Shown: positions 16,229-22,388 of the stretch, one piece after another
Position numbering within the stretch: the stretch's first letter is position 1
Layout of the letters: each line of letters begins with the position of its first letter
Assembly: GCA_002493835.1 (NCBI GenBank)
Contig: DLAA01000140.1
Coordinates: 1-22,388, forward strand
DNA from: Lachnospiraceae bacterium UBA7060
GTDB taxonomy: Bacteria > Bacillota > Clostridia > Lachnospirales > Lachnospiraceae
Length of the DNA: 22,388 bases
Direction of reading: 5' to 3'
Notes under the pieces: model-generated
Databases searched by the model: none
What the model was told of the DNA's origin: nothing
What the model saw: the letters and a program-made list of their open reading frames with translations, nothing else
Translations under genes and position numbers: made by a program

Positions 16229-16251
16229 TAAGAAGAAAGGTGGTAAATGCA

Positions 16252-17870
16252 ATGTCAAATAAATTAAGAAACCCTATCATTCCGGGATATTACCCGGACC
16301 CGTCTATCTGCCGTGTGGGAGACGATTTCTATCTGGCAAATTCCAGCTTTGAACTGTGCCCGGGAGTTCCGATCTTCCACAGTAAGGATTTGGCAAACTG
16401 GGAACAGATCGGGCACGCGGTAACCATGGAGAAAGGTTTTCACATGGAAAAAATGTCGGTGTGGGCGGCGTGATGGCTCCTACCTTAAGATATCATGACG
16501 GTGTATTCTATATGCTGAATGCAAATTTCAGTGACAAAGGAAACTATATTGTGACGGCAACGAATCCGGCGGGCCCATGGTCAGAGCCCCACTGGCTGGA
16601 GGATGTTCCTGGAATTGATGCTTCTCTGTTTATTGACAATGACGGACAGGCGTATGTAATGGGGACGGGAGATGTGTGGGATAATGGAGCCGGCAAGATG
16701 GAGCGGGGAATCTGGCTCGCAAAATATGATTTGGCGAATTTCCGTATGGCGGGCGAACCGTTCACGATCTTTAACAGCGCCATGCGGGTAGCGTCTGCTC
16801 CTGAAGCGCCACATCTGTATCATGTTGGCGAATACTATTATCTGATGATAGCAGAAGGCGGAACAGAGCATTATCATTCTGTGGTTGTTGCGAGAAGCAA
16901 AGAACTGTTTGCATTCTATGAAGCGAACCCGGCGAATCCGGTGATGACCCACCGCCATATGGGATTCAAGGCTCCCATTCTCAATGTTGGCCATGCGGAT
17001 TTGGTAGAACTGCAGGATGGGAGCTGGTATGCGGTGATGCTGGCTTCCCGGCTGATTGACGGCGAGTGTAAGAATTTGGGCAGGGAAACCTTCATTTGTC
17101 CGGTGGCTTGGGAGCGCGGCTGGCCGTTGTTCAGTCCCGAAACCGGGAAAGTGGAATGGGAGTATGACGCGCCGGAGAGCCTGCCATGGACAGAATATCC
17201 GGCAGAGGAGACATTTGATGATTTTGACAGCGAAAAATTGAACATGTATTGGACATTTTGGGGAACTCCTTATGAGAAATTCTATGGAATCCAGAATTCC
17301 AAATTGTCTCTGCGCTGTATCAGACAGGCACTGGCGGATGATATGCAGCCGATGGGTTTTGGCAAAGAGCTGAGAAAAAATCAGTTTGTTGCTTTTCTGG
17401 CCAGAAGACAGCGTCAGATGGATACAACGATAACCTGCCAGATGACATTTACTCCGCAGGACACGGAGAGTGCAGGTCTGGCAGTCGTACAGGCCATGAA
17501 CCATCAGTATCATTTGGAGCGTGCCGTGGAAGATGGGAAACAGGTGGTACGCCTGGTACTGACAACAGCAGAGTATGACAGACCGCCTTATTTCCCGGGA
17601 TTTTCCAGTGTGACAAACAAAGAAGTGGTTGCATCTGCGGCCTGGGATCAGCCGGAGATTATTCTTCAGATCAAAATGGAGCATGAAAAGTTTACAGTCA
17701 ACTATGGAGAATCAAAAGAGACACTCCGGGAACTCTGCGTAGCGGATGGCAGAAAAATAAATCCCGAAAAAGTGGGCTGCATGTGCGGGACGATGCTTGG
17801 TGTCTTTGCAACTGGAAATGGGACAGACAGCGAGAAACAAGCGGAATTTGATTGGTTTGAGATGGTTTGA
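16252..17870 (+). pseudogene. GH43 beta-xylosidase/alpha-arabinofuranosidase, single-base frameshift
   Basis: The first frame (16252-16473) encodes the start of a GH43 propeller: NPIIPGYYPDPSICRVGDDF, with the general base Asp in YPDPS, up to GFHMEK. The remainder runs in another frame from about 16461: GGVMAPTLRYHDG, then GIDASLF (pKa-modulating Asp), SAPEAPHLYH (general acid Glu), and a C-terminal concanavalin-like domain from about residue 310. Lengthening the A6 run at 16446-16451 by one A gives EKNVGVGGVMAPT and a 539-residue protein, the normal length for this family. ATG 16252 follows AAAGGTGG. The enzyme would cleave xylose from imported xylo-oligosaccharides in the cytoplasm. It is the last gene of the operon. 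If the break is real, the main xylosidase is lost, unless slippage on the A run restores it. Confidence 0.88.
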
Positions 17871-17886
17871 AACGATATGTGAATAC

Positions 17887-17923
17887 AAAAAAGTATAACA
17901 GGAACTTTCTCAGATAGTTCCTG
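17887..17923 (-). terminator. Possible terminator of the small minus-strand gene
   Basis: CAGGAACT (17899-17906) and AGTTCCTG (17916-17923) form an 8-bp stem. On the minus strand a T6 run follows after six bases, so it fits the small minus-strand gene that ends at 17953. On the plus strand, 29 bases after the GH43 stop, there is no T run, but the hairpin could also mark the operon end. Confidence 0.45.
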
Positions 17924-17933
17924 CTGTACTCTG

Positions 17934-17975
17934 CCTGTAGAATGCAGATGTCTTAACTAAGCTGCATTCTGCAGG
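17934..17975. repeat. Long inverted repeat overlapping the end of the small minus-strand ORF
   Basis: CCTGTAGAATGCAG (17934-17947) and CTGCATTCTGCAGG (17962-17975) pair over 14 bases with a single G-U, around a 14-base loop. The stop codon of the minus-strand ORF falls in the loop. No T run is present. It could be a structured 3' end, or a footprint of a mobile repeat. Confidence 0.55.
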
Positions 17976-18120
17976 CTGTTGGATAAGAACTGTTCATCAT
18001 CGCAAGACCTGTTACGATAACTTTTTGATTGCCTGTAAAATATTTTTTAAGACGATCCCACAAAATTGTTTCCTTACTTGCAATATACATCATGATATCC
18101 ATTGTCTCAGAGTTACTCAT
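17953..18120 (-). CDS. Small protein of unknown function, 55 residues
   Basis: A minus-strand frame from ATG 18120 to a TAA at 17953, with an excellent ribosome binding site (GAAAGGAG, eight bases before the start) and a promoter-like pair at 18166-18193. It begins MSNSETMDIMMYIASKETIL and continues with a positively charged WDRLKKYF patch and VIVTGLAMM. No signal peptide or clear domain is recognised. It is divergent from the AraC gene at 18253 and convergent with GH43. It could be a real small protein or the N-terminal remnant of a longer gene, since the long hairpin begins right where it stops. Confidence 0.55.
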   Translation of the reverse strand: MSNSETMDIMMYIASKETILWDRLKKYFTGNQKVIVTGLAMMNSSYPTACRMQLS

Positions 18121-18165
18121 AGTAGAATCTCCTTTCTTGGGTATTTGCTTTATTTCTCTTTACGG

Positions 18166-18193
18166 ATATTATTCTAGCACGGCTTTCGCTCAA
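18166..18193 (-). promoter_or_regulatory. Promoter-like pair for the small minus-strand gene
   Basis: On the minus strand TTGAGC (18193-18188) and TAATAT (18171-18166) are 16 bases apart, 46 bases before ATG 18120. It shares the short intergenic region with the plus-strand AraC gene. Confidence 0.4.
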
Positions 18194-18252
18194 AAATTAG
18201 ATGGATTGTTGACTTAAAAATTAGAAAATATTGATCTTGGAGGTTCAGTGAA

Positions 18253-19086
18253 ATGTATGATCCGATTTTTGACTTGGAACAGACAGGTGTACAAATACAT
18301 TACTATACAAATGAGAGAAAGCGCTATCCGGTTCACTGGCATTCGGCGATTGAATTGATTTTTATTCTTAATGGGAATGCAACAATTATCATAGAGGGAA
18401 TAGAGTATCCAGTCATATCGGGAGAGCTTCTATTAATTGATTCTAATCAAGTACATGAGTTTCGCTATGAAAGGGAGTCAATGATGATAGTAATGTACTT
18501 TTCACGAAGCTACATGAGAAATTTTGTTCCTGATCTGGATCAGTATACTTTTTGCTGCGCTAAGCGGGTATTAAAAAAAGAACAGTTGGAGGCGTATTTG
18601 AGAATTTGCGATTTTATGAAAGAACTGCCTCCGCTATATATTATACAAATAATTGGTTCTAAAATAAAAAGTCACGCTATTGCAATGGAAATATTTTTTG
18701 AATTAGTAAATCATTTTATAGAAAAGAAGTCAGAAATGAAAAAGACAGCCCGAAGCAACGTATTGGAACGATTGGGTAAGATAACAGAGTATATCGACAC
18801 AAATCATGCGAATGATATCTCTCTGGAGGACATCGCATCTCATTTCTGTCTGAGCCGGGAATATTTTAGTCGTTTCTTTAAAAAAAATATGGGAATTACA
18901 TTCACTAAATATTTGAATCAGGTGCGGTTGATGCACGCTTATCAGGATATATGTAATAAACAGGATGGAATCTTGGAATTGGCGGAAAAGCACGGCTTTA
19001 CCAGTTATAAAGTGTTTTATAAAATGTTTCATGAGGTATATGGATGTACCCCGAGAGAAGTGCGTAATAATGGGCTGCATTTGTAA
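18253..19086 (+). CDS. AraC-family transcriptional regulator with cupin sensor
   Basis: A 277-residue regulator starting at ATG 18253, after CTTGGAGG. Residues 15-90 form a cupin domain (RYPVHWHSAIELIFILNG, with the metal-type HWH and the later NQVHEF). Residues 175-275 carry the two AraC helix-turn-helix motifs: ISLEDIASHFCLSREYFSRF, then ILELAEKHGFTSYKVFYKMF ending in CTPREVR. It lacks the GH39 extension of the other regulator in this locus. It is more AT-rich than the sugar operon. Targets could be the small divergent gene, itself, or the xylan operon ending 380 bases upstream; the sequence does not decide. Confidence 0.9.
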   Translation: MYDPIFDLEQTGVQIHYYTNERKRYPVHWHSAIELIFILNGNATIIIEGIEYPVISGELLLIDSNQVHEFRYERESMMIVMYFSRSYMRNFVPDLDQYTFCCAKRVLKKEQLEAYLRICDFMKELPPLYIIQIIGSKIKSHAIAMEIFFELVNHFIEKKSEMKKTARSNVLERLGKITEYIDTNHANDISLEDIASHFCLSREYFSRFFKKNMGITFTKYLNQVRLMHAYQDICNKQDGILELAEKHGFTSYKVFYKMFHEVYGCTPREVRNNGLHL

Positions 19087-19299
19087 ATTTTGAGACGAAA
19101 CAAGAGTTGGAATGGCATTGCTTGTAGCAGTTAGATTACTATGAGAATTTTTAAAGCACAATTTTGAAGAATATATTGCGTTTCCCTAATATATGACTGC
19201 AGTATGCTCTTTAAATATATGAGACATAATTTGGATAGTAAAGACTGTTGATAGATTTAGAAATCCATCAATAGTTTTAATATACAAATGGAGACCGTT
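19087..19299. other. AT-rich spacer after the AraC gene, no gene seen
   Basis: This 213-base stretch is AT-rich, with no open frame that carries a ribosome binding site, and no strong hairpin. It is the boundary between the carbohydrate locus and the mobilisation module; no target-site repeat or recombinase end could be recognised by eye. Confidence 0.4.
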
Positions 19300-19383
19300 A
19301 TGGGAAAACACACGGGAATGTACGAAGGCGTACAAAGAAAAATATCGGCGGATTGCCGCCAAATAGAGGGCGTATCGTTATGA
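19300..19383 (+). CDS. Possible 27-residue ORF, or remnant of a lost gene
   Basis: ATG 19300 is preceded by GGAG at a spacing of six bases. It encodes a short basic peptide (MGKHTGMYEGVQRKISADCR and seven more residues) whose stop lies in the loop of the terminator at 19369. No family is recognised. In related elements an integrase or excisionase region lies near the relaxase, so this may be a remnant of such a gene, but that is inference from position only. Confidence 0.3.
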   Translation: MGKHTGMYEGVQRKISADCRQIEGVSL

Positions 19384-19413
19384 AGTGGAAGCTTCTAAAC
19401 GATACGCCTTTTT
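19369..19413 (+). terminator. Strong rho-independent terminator before the relaxase
   Basis: GGCGTATCGTT (19369-19379) and AACGATACGCC (19398-19408) form a perfect 11-bp stem with an 18-base loop, followed by T5. It ends plus-strand transcription from the AraC side just before the convergent relaxase gene, which stops at 19425. Confidence 0.85.
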
Positions 19414-19424
19414 AAATGTCGAAT

Positions 19425-20825
19425 TTAGAGGAATTGCCTATTTTTATCAGGTTTTTTGTCTATAACTTGTTGTTCTGAAGTACGACTAAGGTATTGATTG
19501 AGATTGCTTAATTTCCGGTTGAGGTCAGTGGTTTCTTTCTCGGCAGATTTATAAGTTTTCTGTAAAGTCTGCTTTTTGAAATAGAGGGCATTATAGTCGC
19601 TGCAGAGCTTTTCGACATCAAGGTTTTTTAAGTCAATGCCAAAGCGTTTCAGCATATTTTCCGCACCGTCATGGAGGATAAGCTCTGTTTCATGGCGGCG
19701 CAGGTAGGCATCCTTATCCTTAGATTTTTTGTAGCGCACATGATAGATATGGTTGTCTTTGTACTGTTGTGCATACTTCAAAATCTGCCCTAAATCCTTT
19801 AGCTGACGCTCGGTTTCCACAAGGCTTTCACGGGCTGCTTTTGCCAGTGTTGATTTGGCTGTGATCTGCCTTTCAAGTTCTGCGATAGAGCCTGCCTGAC
19901 TGTAGCTTGCGGTGGCAATTTTAAGGTTTTGAATGTCAGCCCAATGCTTTAGGCCGGGGCTGTCGGCAAATTTATCTTCGGTCGTGTCAATGAGACTTCT
20001 CTTTGAATAATCTCTGACAAGGGGCTTCTTCCGAGTAGGGAATGGCGCACGCTTTTTTCCCTTTACAAGAGCCTTTTCCGCAGTGCGCTCCTTTATCCGC
20101 TCTTTGGTATATTCCGTGCCTAAAGACTTTGCGCTGCCACGGACAAAATGCTCCCTGTCCAGAGGGCGGAAGGATATAAATTTGTGTGCATTTTCCCCAA
20201 AAGATTCGCCTTTGACCTCGTAGCCTTTTGCACAGATCAGCTCGATACAATCCTCATAAGTTGCGGCGGTTTTTATGGCTTCGTCAATGTCGGCTTTTAA
20301 CTGTTCTTTCCACGCAGAACCGCTTTTGCCAGCCTGCCACTCCTTGTAAGCTTTGCCTCGTTTTTCTCCCGGAGTGATGACGGAAAGTTCATGCTCCCGG
20401 CAGAGTTCATCGCTCAGGCCGCGGATGTTGTAATAGGTCTTTTTGCAGTCGTGATATTTCTTATGGTCGATGTTATCAGCGGCGCAAAAAATGATGTGGT
20501 TGTGGACGTGTCCTCTGTCAATGTGAGTAGTGACAACATAAGAGTATTTTCCCTCTAAAAGTTTGTCGGCAAGTTCCACGCCTATCTGGTTGGCTTCCTT
20601 ATAAGAAACCTCACCGGGGAGAAAAGACTGTATCAAATGATAGGCTTTATTTGGATCGGACTGGCTGGTCTTCGACAGCGCAAATTTGAAATCATAGGCG
20701 GCAGTTTCGGGGCTGCACCCATAGGAAGAGATCAGTATGCCCTCATCGGTTTTGGCAGGATTGCATATGTAGTCTACTGCTTTATTAACGGTTGCCGTGA
20801 TAGCATGGATTTTTGTGTATGCCAT
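19425..20825 (-). CDS. MOB-family relaxase (relaxase/mobilisation nuclease)
   Basis: A 466-residue relaxase that would nick the ICE at oriT and lead the single strand into the recipient. The N-terminal domain starts MAYTKIHAITATVNKAVDYI, with a candidate catalytic Tyr19, and carries the three-histidine metal motif HIDRGHVHNHIIF (His106, His108, His110). From about residue 300 the protein is Lys/Glu-rich with coiled coils, as in other Firmicute MOBP relaxases. Length is normal for this group. It starts inside the mobC gene (52-base overlap), so translation is coupled. It faces the carbohydrate locus and ends just beyond a convergent terminator. Confidence 0.94.
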   Translation of the reverse strand: MAYTKIHAITATVNKAVDYICNPAKTDEGILISSYGCSPETAAYDFKFALSKTSQSDPNKAYHLIQSFLPGEVSYKEANQIGVELADKLLEGKYSYVVTTHIDRGHVHNHIIFCAADNIDHKKYHDCKKTYYNIRGLSDELCREHELSVITPGEKRGKAYKEWQAGKSGSAWKEQLKADIDEAIKTAATYEDCIELICAKGYEVKGESFGENAHKFISFRPLDREHFVRGSAKSLGTEYTKERIKERTAEKALVKGKKRAPFPTRKKPLVRDYSKRSLIDTTEDKFADSPGLKHWADIQNLKIATASYSQAGSIAELERQITAKSTLAKAARESLVETERQLKDLGQILKYAQQYKDNHIYHVRYKKSKDKDAYLRRHETELILHDGAENMLKRFGIDLKNLDVEKLCSDYNALYFKKQTLQKTYKSAEKETTDLNRKLSNLNQYLSRTSEQQVIDKKPDKNRQFL

Positions 20826-21115
20826 ACCTTTTGCATCAGCTCCTTTACTTCTTTTACATCGGCTTTGTATACATTGCCTGTGGCATTCATGCGCTTTGCA
20901 ATCTGGTTTAAGTTGTTTCCGATTTTGGCAAGCGCAGCATTGTATTCCCGCAGCTCTGAATAGTCAATGTCATAGACATAACCGTACAAAATCAGATGCC
21001 GCAGGAAAGCGGATTTGTCTTTCATATTGGAGGCTTTGCACTTTTGCTGCAGTATGTAAAGTTCATCATTGCTTAAACGCAATGTTAAGCGGTTTTGGCG
21101 TTCTCTGTTTTCCAT
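20774..21115 (-). CDS. MobC-type relaxosome accessory protein
   Basis: A 113-residue protein. I place the start at ATG 21115, ten bases after AAAGGAG, and not at the in-frame ATG 21157, which has no site. The N-terminus NRLTLRLSNDELYILQQKC is a ribbon-helix-helix-like segment that binds DNA. The C-terminal half, ALAKIGNNLNQIAKRMNATG, is the typical MobC/MobB relaxosome motif. It would bind oriT and help the relaxase nick. The gene overlaps the relaxase downstream, and the inverted-repeat-rich region lies immediately upstream, the usual place of oriT. Confidence 0.92.
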   Translation of the reverse strand: MENRERQNRLTLRLSNDELYILQQKCKASNMKDKSAFLRHLILYGYVYDIDYSELREYNAALAKIGNNLNQIAKRMNATGNVYKADVKEVKELMQKVWHTQKSMLSRQPLIKQ

Positions 21116-21196
21116 TGTTTGTGAAACTCCTTTCGTTAAAAGTGGTATGTTTTGCAATATGTCGTACTAGGCGGGCGGGTTTTTCAAGCATAAAAC

Positions 21197-21428
21197 TTCA
21201 GAAATCCCGCTGCACCGGGTTCTGAATTTTGGAGCACAAAGGGGGTCAGGGGGATATGCCCCCTGTTGGTCAATTTTCTCAAGTTTCCGTTTTGGGAAAC
21301 TTGGGGAAATTGGAGCCTACGGACGTCCGTAGGCAGTGCTTGCTATTCGTGGCAAACTGCCCGTAGGGAGTTTGCGTGTTGTACGAGCTTAGGCGAGTGT
21401 CTTACAACACATAAGGGCGTTACCGCCC
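21197..21428. other. Probable origin of transfer (oriT), inverted-repeat cluster
   Basis: At least seven inverted repeats are packed into 230 non-coding bases just upstream of mobC: TTCAGAA/TTCTGAA (21197-21226), CAGGGGG/CCCCCTG (21247-21265), an 18-bp imperfect pair (21271-21313, core CAAGTTTCC/GGAAACTTG), the 20-bp palindrome GCCTACGGACGTCCGTAGGC (21315-21334), GCAAACT/AGTTTGC (21352-21375), GTGTTGTA/TACAACAC (21376-21410) and GGGCG/CGCCC (21415-21428). Such clusters next to relaxase genes are typical of oriT. The nic site cannot be fixed by eye; the stretch just after the palindrome is the first place to look. Confidence 0.7.
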
Positions 21429-21473
21429 GTTCTTTGTAGAGCCTTTCTGATATTTGGCTGCAAGGAGGTTACT

Positions 21474-21497
21474 TTGGCAGATAAAAAACTGCCATAA
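21474..21497 (+). other. Possible 7-codon leader peptide with strong ribosome binding site
   Basis: AAGGAGG (21462-21468) lies five bases before TTG 21474, which opens the seven-codon frame MADKKLP and stops. The frame contains a small hairpin (TGGCAG/CTGCCA, 21475-21494) and is followed directly by a longer one (AACCGGAACAAGG/CCTTATTCTGGTT, 21496-21529). This layout resembles translation-controlled leaders upstream of ICE regulators. A chance match is possible. Confidence 0.3.
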
Positions 21498-21529
21498 CCG
21501 GAACAAGGCAGAATTTCCTTATTCTGGTT
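21496..21529 (+). repeat. 13-bp imperfect hairpin upstream of the HTH regulator gene
   Basis: AACCGGAACAAGG (21496-21508) pairs with CCTTATTCTGGTT (21517-21529), with two non-Watson-Crick positions and an eight-base loop. It follows the short leader-like frame and precedes the HTH gene by about 250 bases. The stretch 21530-21777 otherwise contains only AT-rich sequence and the ribosome binding site of the HTH gene. Confidence 0.45.
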
Positions 21530-21777
21530 CATAGCAGTTTGAGTGCACTTTTATGAAAGTATGATTTTATCCATTAGAAATTTTAACAAGCGACAGGGTA
21601 AAAGTCAATCGAAGATACAAACGAAAAGAGGAAAAGGAAAGAATAACTTTCAGCTTGGGAAAAGAGCTGAAAGCGGCTGAAAAATTTTCTAAAAACATTT
21701 TAATAGATAGGAACGATGCTTTCCTATACGTTTTGTAAACTATGATAGGGACGTGTTTAAAAGGAGGGGGGTGAAGC

Positions 21778-22107
21778 ATGAATACCGCTGACCGCAGAAT
21801 GGAGATCATTAACATTCTGGCTGTCCGGCGACGAACAACAGCAAGAGAACTGGCAGAAGAATTTGGGGTTACTACCCGCACGATTCGAAATGATATTCAG
21901 GCTTTATCTCCGGGGTTTCCTATTTACACACAACAGGGCGGGGCTGGAGGAATTTTTATAGGAGAGGATTACAAGCCATACATAAATACCCTTTCTTCTG
22001 ACGAGTTAAAAATTTTGTGCGAGATATACGGACAGGCAGAGGGAATACATAAGAAGATTTTGTTGCAGATTTTAAATAAATACGGACCAGATAAACTGGA
22101 GATATAA
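21778..22107 (+). CDS. HTH_11-type (DeoR/YafY-like) DNA-binding regulator, short form
   Basis: A 109-residue protein starting at ATG 21778, after AAAGGAGGGGGG. Residues 5-60 form a winged HTH of the DeoR/HTH_11 type: RRMEIINILAVRRRTTAREL, then EEFGVTTRTIRNDIQAL and the wing IYTQQGGAGGIFI. The rest is a short helical tail, with no effector or WYL domain, so it is much shorter than YafY-type regulators. Small proteins like this are standard ICE regulators near the relaxase and replication genes. It likely controls the transfer or maintenance genes, and perhaps the divergent mobC unit. It is followed by a terminator. Confidence 0.88.
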   Translation: MNTADRRMEIINILAVRRRTTARELAEEFGVTTRTIRNDIQALSPGFPIYTQQGGAGGIFIGEDYKPYINTLSSDELKILCEIYGQAEGIHKKILLQILNKYGPDKLEI

Positions 22108-22193
22108 ACTTGTCATTCCACTAAAGCACATAATCTTTACAGAACCGTTCATAGCAAACGGAGAGTGCTTATGTGCTTTTTGGACTGACAAGT
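22108..22193 (+). terminator. Long stem-loop terminator after the HTH gene
   Basis: AAAGCACATAA (22123-22133) and TTATGTGCTTT (22169-22179) form a perfect 11-bp stem followed by TT, with an inner CCGTT/AACGG pair. An outer pair, ACTTGTCA (22108-22115) and TGACAAGT (22186-22193), encloses the whole structure, so the region could also form a large cruciform. Confidence 0.7.
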
Positions 22194-22388
22194 CCAGAAA
22201 ATGATTTTATCCAAAACAGGCAGAAAGATTTCTGCTTGATCGTACCTTGAAAATAGAATATGTAAATACATACGGGACGTGTGGGATGTGCGGAGCCGCT
22301 ATGCGGACACGCCAAGAACTGTCTGCTTTCATTTTTATATGGAAGTGTCTGCGAAGGAATACTGAAATCTGGTATTGAAGCTAAGGCA
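22194..22388. other. Non-coding end of the window, no gene assigned
   Basis: There is an ATACATACGGGAC-type stretch with a TATGTA/TACATA inverted repeat around 22259-22272, and then a GC-richer segment with CGG/CCG complementarity at about 22285-22310. A 30-codon frame from ATG 22288 lacks a ribosome binding site. In related elements a replication-initiation or partition gene follows, so this may be its leader region; the window ends before any coding start. Confidence 0.3.

Larger units (their letters stand above)
683..22388. mobile_element. Tn1549-like ICE segments flanking a carbohydrate-utilisation cargo
   Basis: Conjugative-element genes lie on both sides of the sugar locus: helicase C-terminus and accessory genes at 683-7348, and relaxase, MobC, a probable oriT and an HTH regulator at about 19300-22388. 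In Tn1549-like elements, cargo such as vancomycin resistance typically sits near the relaxase end, which is where the xylan genes sit here. No integrase, excisionase, VirB4, VirD4 or attachment site is inside the window, so the true ends cannot be drawn. The left limit at 683 is a break inside a gene, not a recombinase-type end. Confidence 0.65.

Noticed and set aside
16581..17684. Long minus-strand open frame (367 codons) inside GH43
   Set aside because: It lies opposite the GH43 coding frame, has no ribosome binding site or recognisable domain, and the plus strand carries clear GH43 motifs. It is an antisense shadow of a GC-biased gene.
18029..18217. Plus-strand hydrophobic 62-residue frame before the AraC gene
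   Set aside because: It has no ribosome binding site and is opposite the small minus-strand ORF, which has much better start signals.
21389..21532. Minus-strand 47-residue frame through the inverted-repeat region
   Set aside because: It has no ribosome binding site, and its length is expected by chance. The region is better explained as oriT.
19087..22388. CRISPR array or tRNA gene in the non-coding regions
   Set aside because: There are no regularly spaced direct repeats and no cloverleaf with a T-loop or CCA-type end; the repeats present are inverted, not direct.

Overview
The window looks like DNA from a gut Firmicute, most likely Lachnospiraceae (Blautia/Roseburia-like). Support: strong AGGAGG-type ribosome binding sites, moderate GC, a Tn1549-like conjugative element gene set, and a GPH-transporter/GH3/GH43 xylo-oligosaccharide locus with an AraC-GH39 regulator. 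The genus is an inference.

Layout. (a) 1-682: chromosomal-type DNA, a truncated LysR regulator divergent from an aldo/keto reductase that breaks off after about 51 codons. (b) 683-7348: part of an integrative conjugative element (ICE). It starts inside the large SNF2-type helicase gene (C-terminal part only, fused in frame to the reductase fragment). It continues with a small protein overlapping a GNAT acetyltransferase (toxin-antitoxin-like), a PP-loop/PAPS-reductase-family protein, a YodL-like protein, a frameshifted coiled-coil protein and a zinc-ribbon protein. (c) 7442-17870: a xylan-oligosaccharide locus. A minus-strand AraC + GH39 regulator (frameshifted) is divergent from a plus-strand operon of esterase, GPH symporter, GH3, second GPH symporter and GH43 beta-xylosidase (frameshifted). 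(d) 17880-19086: a small minus-strand ORF of unknown function and a plus-strand AraC regulator. (e) 19300-22388: ICE mobilisation end, with MOB-type relaxase and MobC on the minus strand, an inverted-repeat-rich probable oriT, and a small HTH regulator followed by a terminator.

How it fits together. The two ICE segments flank the carbohydrate locus, so the xylan genes look like ICE cargo in the accessory slot between the helicase and the relaxase. The encoded pathway would import xylo-oligosaccharides by two cation symporters, remove acyl groups with the esterase, and cut xylose off with GH3 and GH43 in the cytoplasm (no signal peptides seen). AraC proteins would control it. In the GH39 domain the expected acid/base Glu is Asp, so that domain may sense sugar rather than hydrolyse it.

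Data quality. Three genes (5458-6290, 7464-9886, 16252-17870) are each broken in a way that one missing A would repair, and two of the sites share the octamer GCTAAGAG. With the non-canonical helicase/reductase junction at 682/683, this means sequencing or assembly error should be excluded before biological meaning is given to these breaks.
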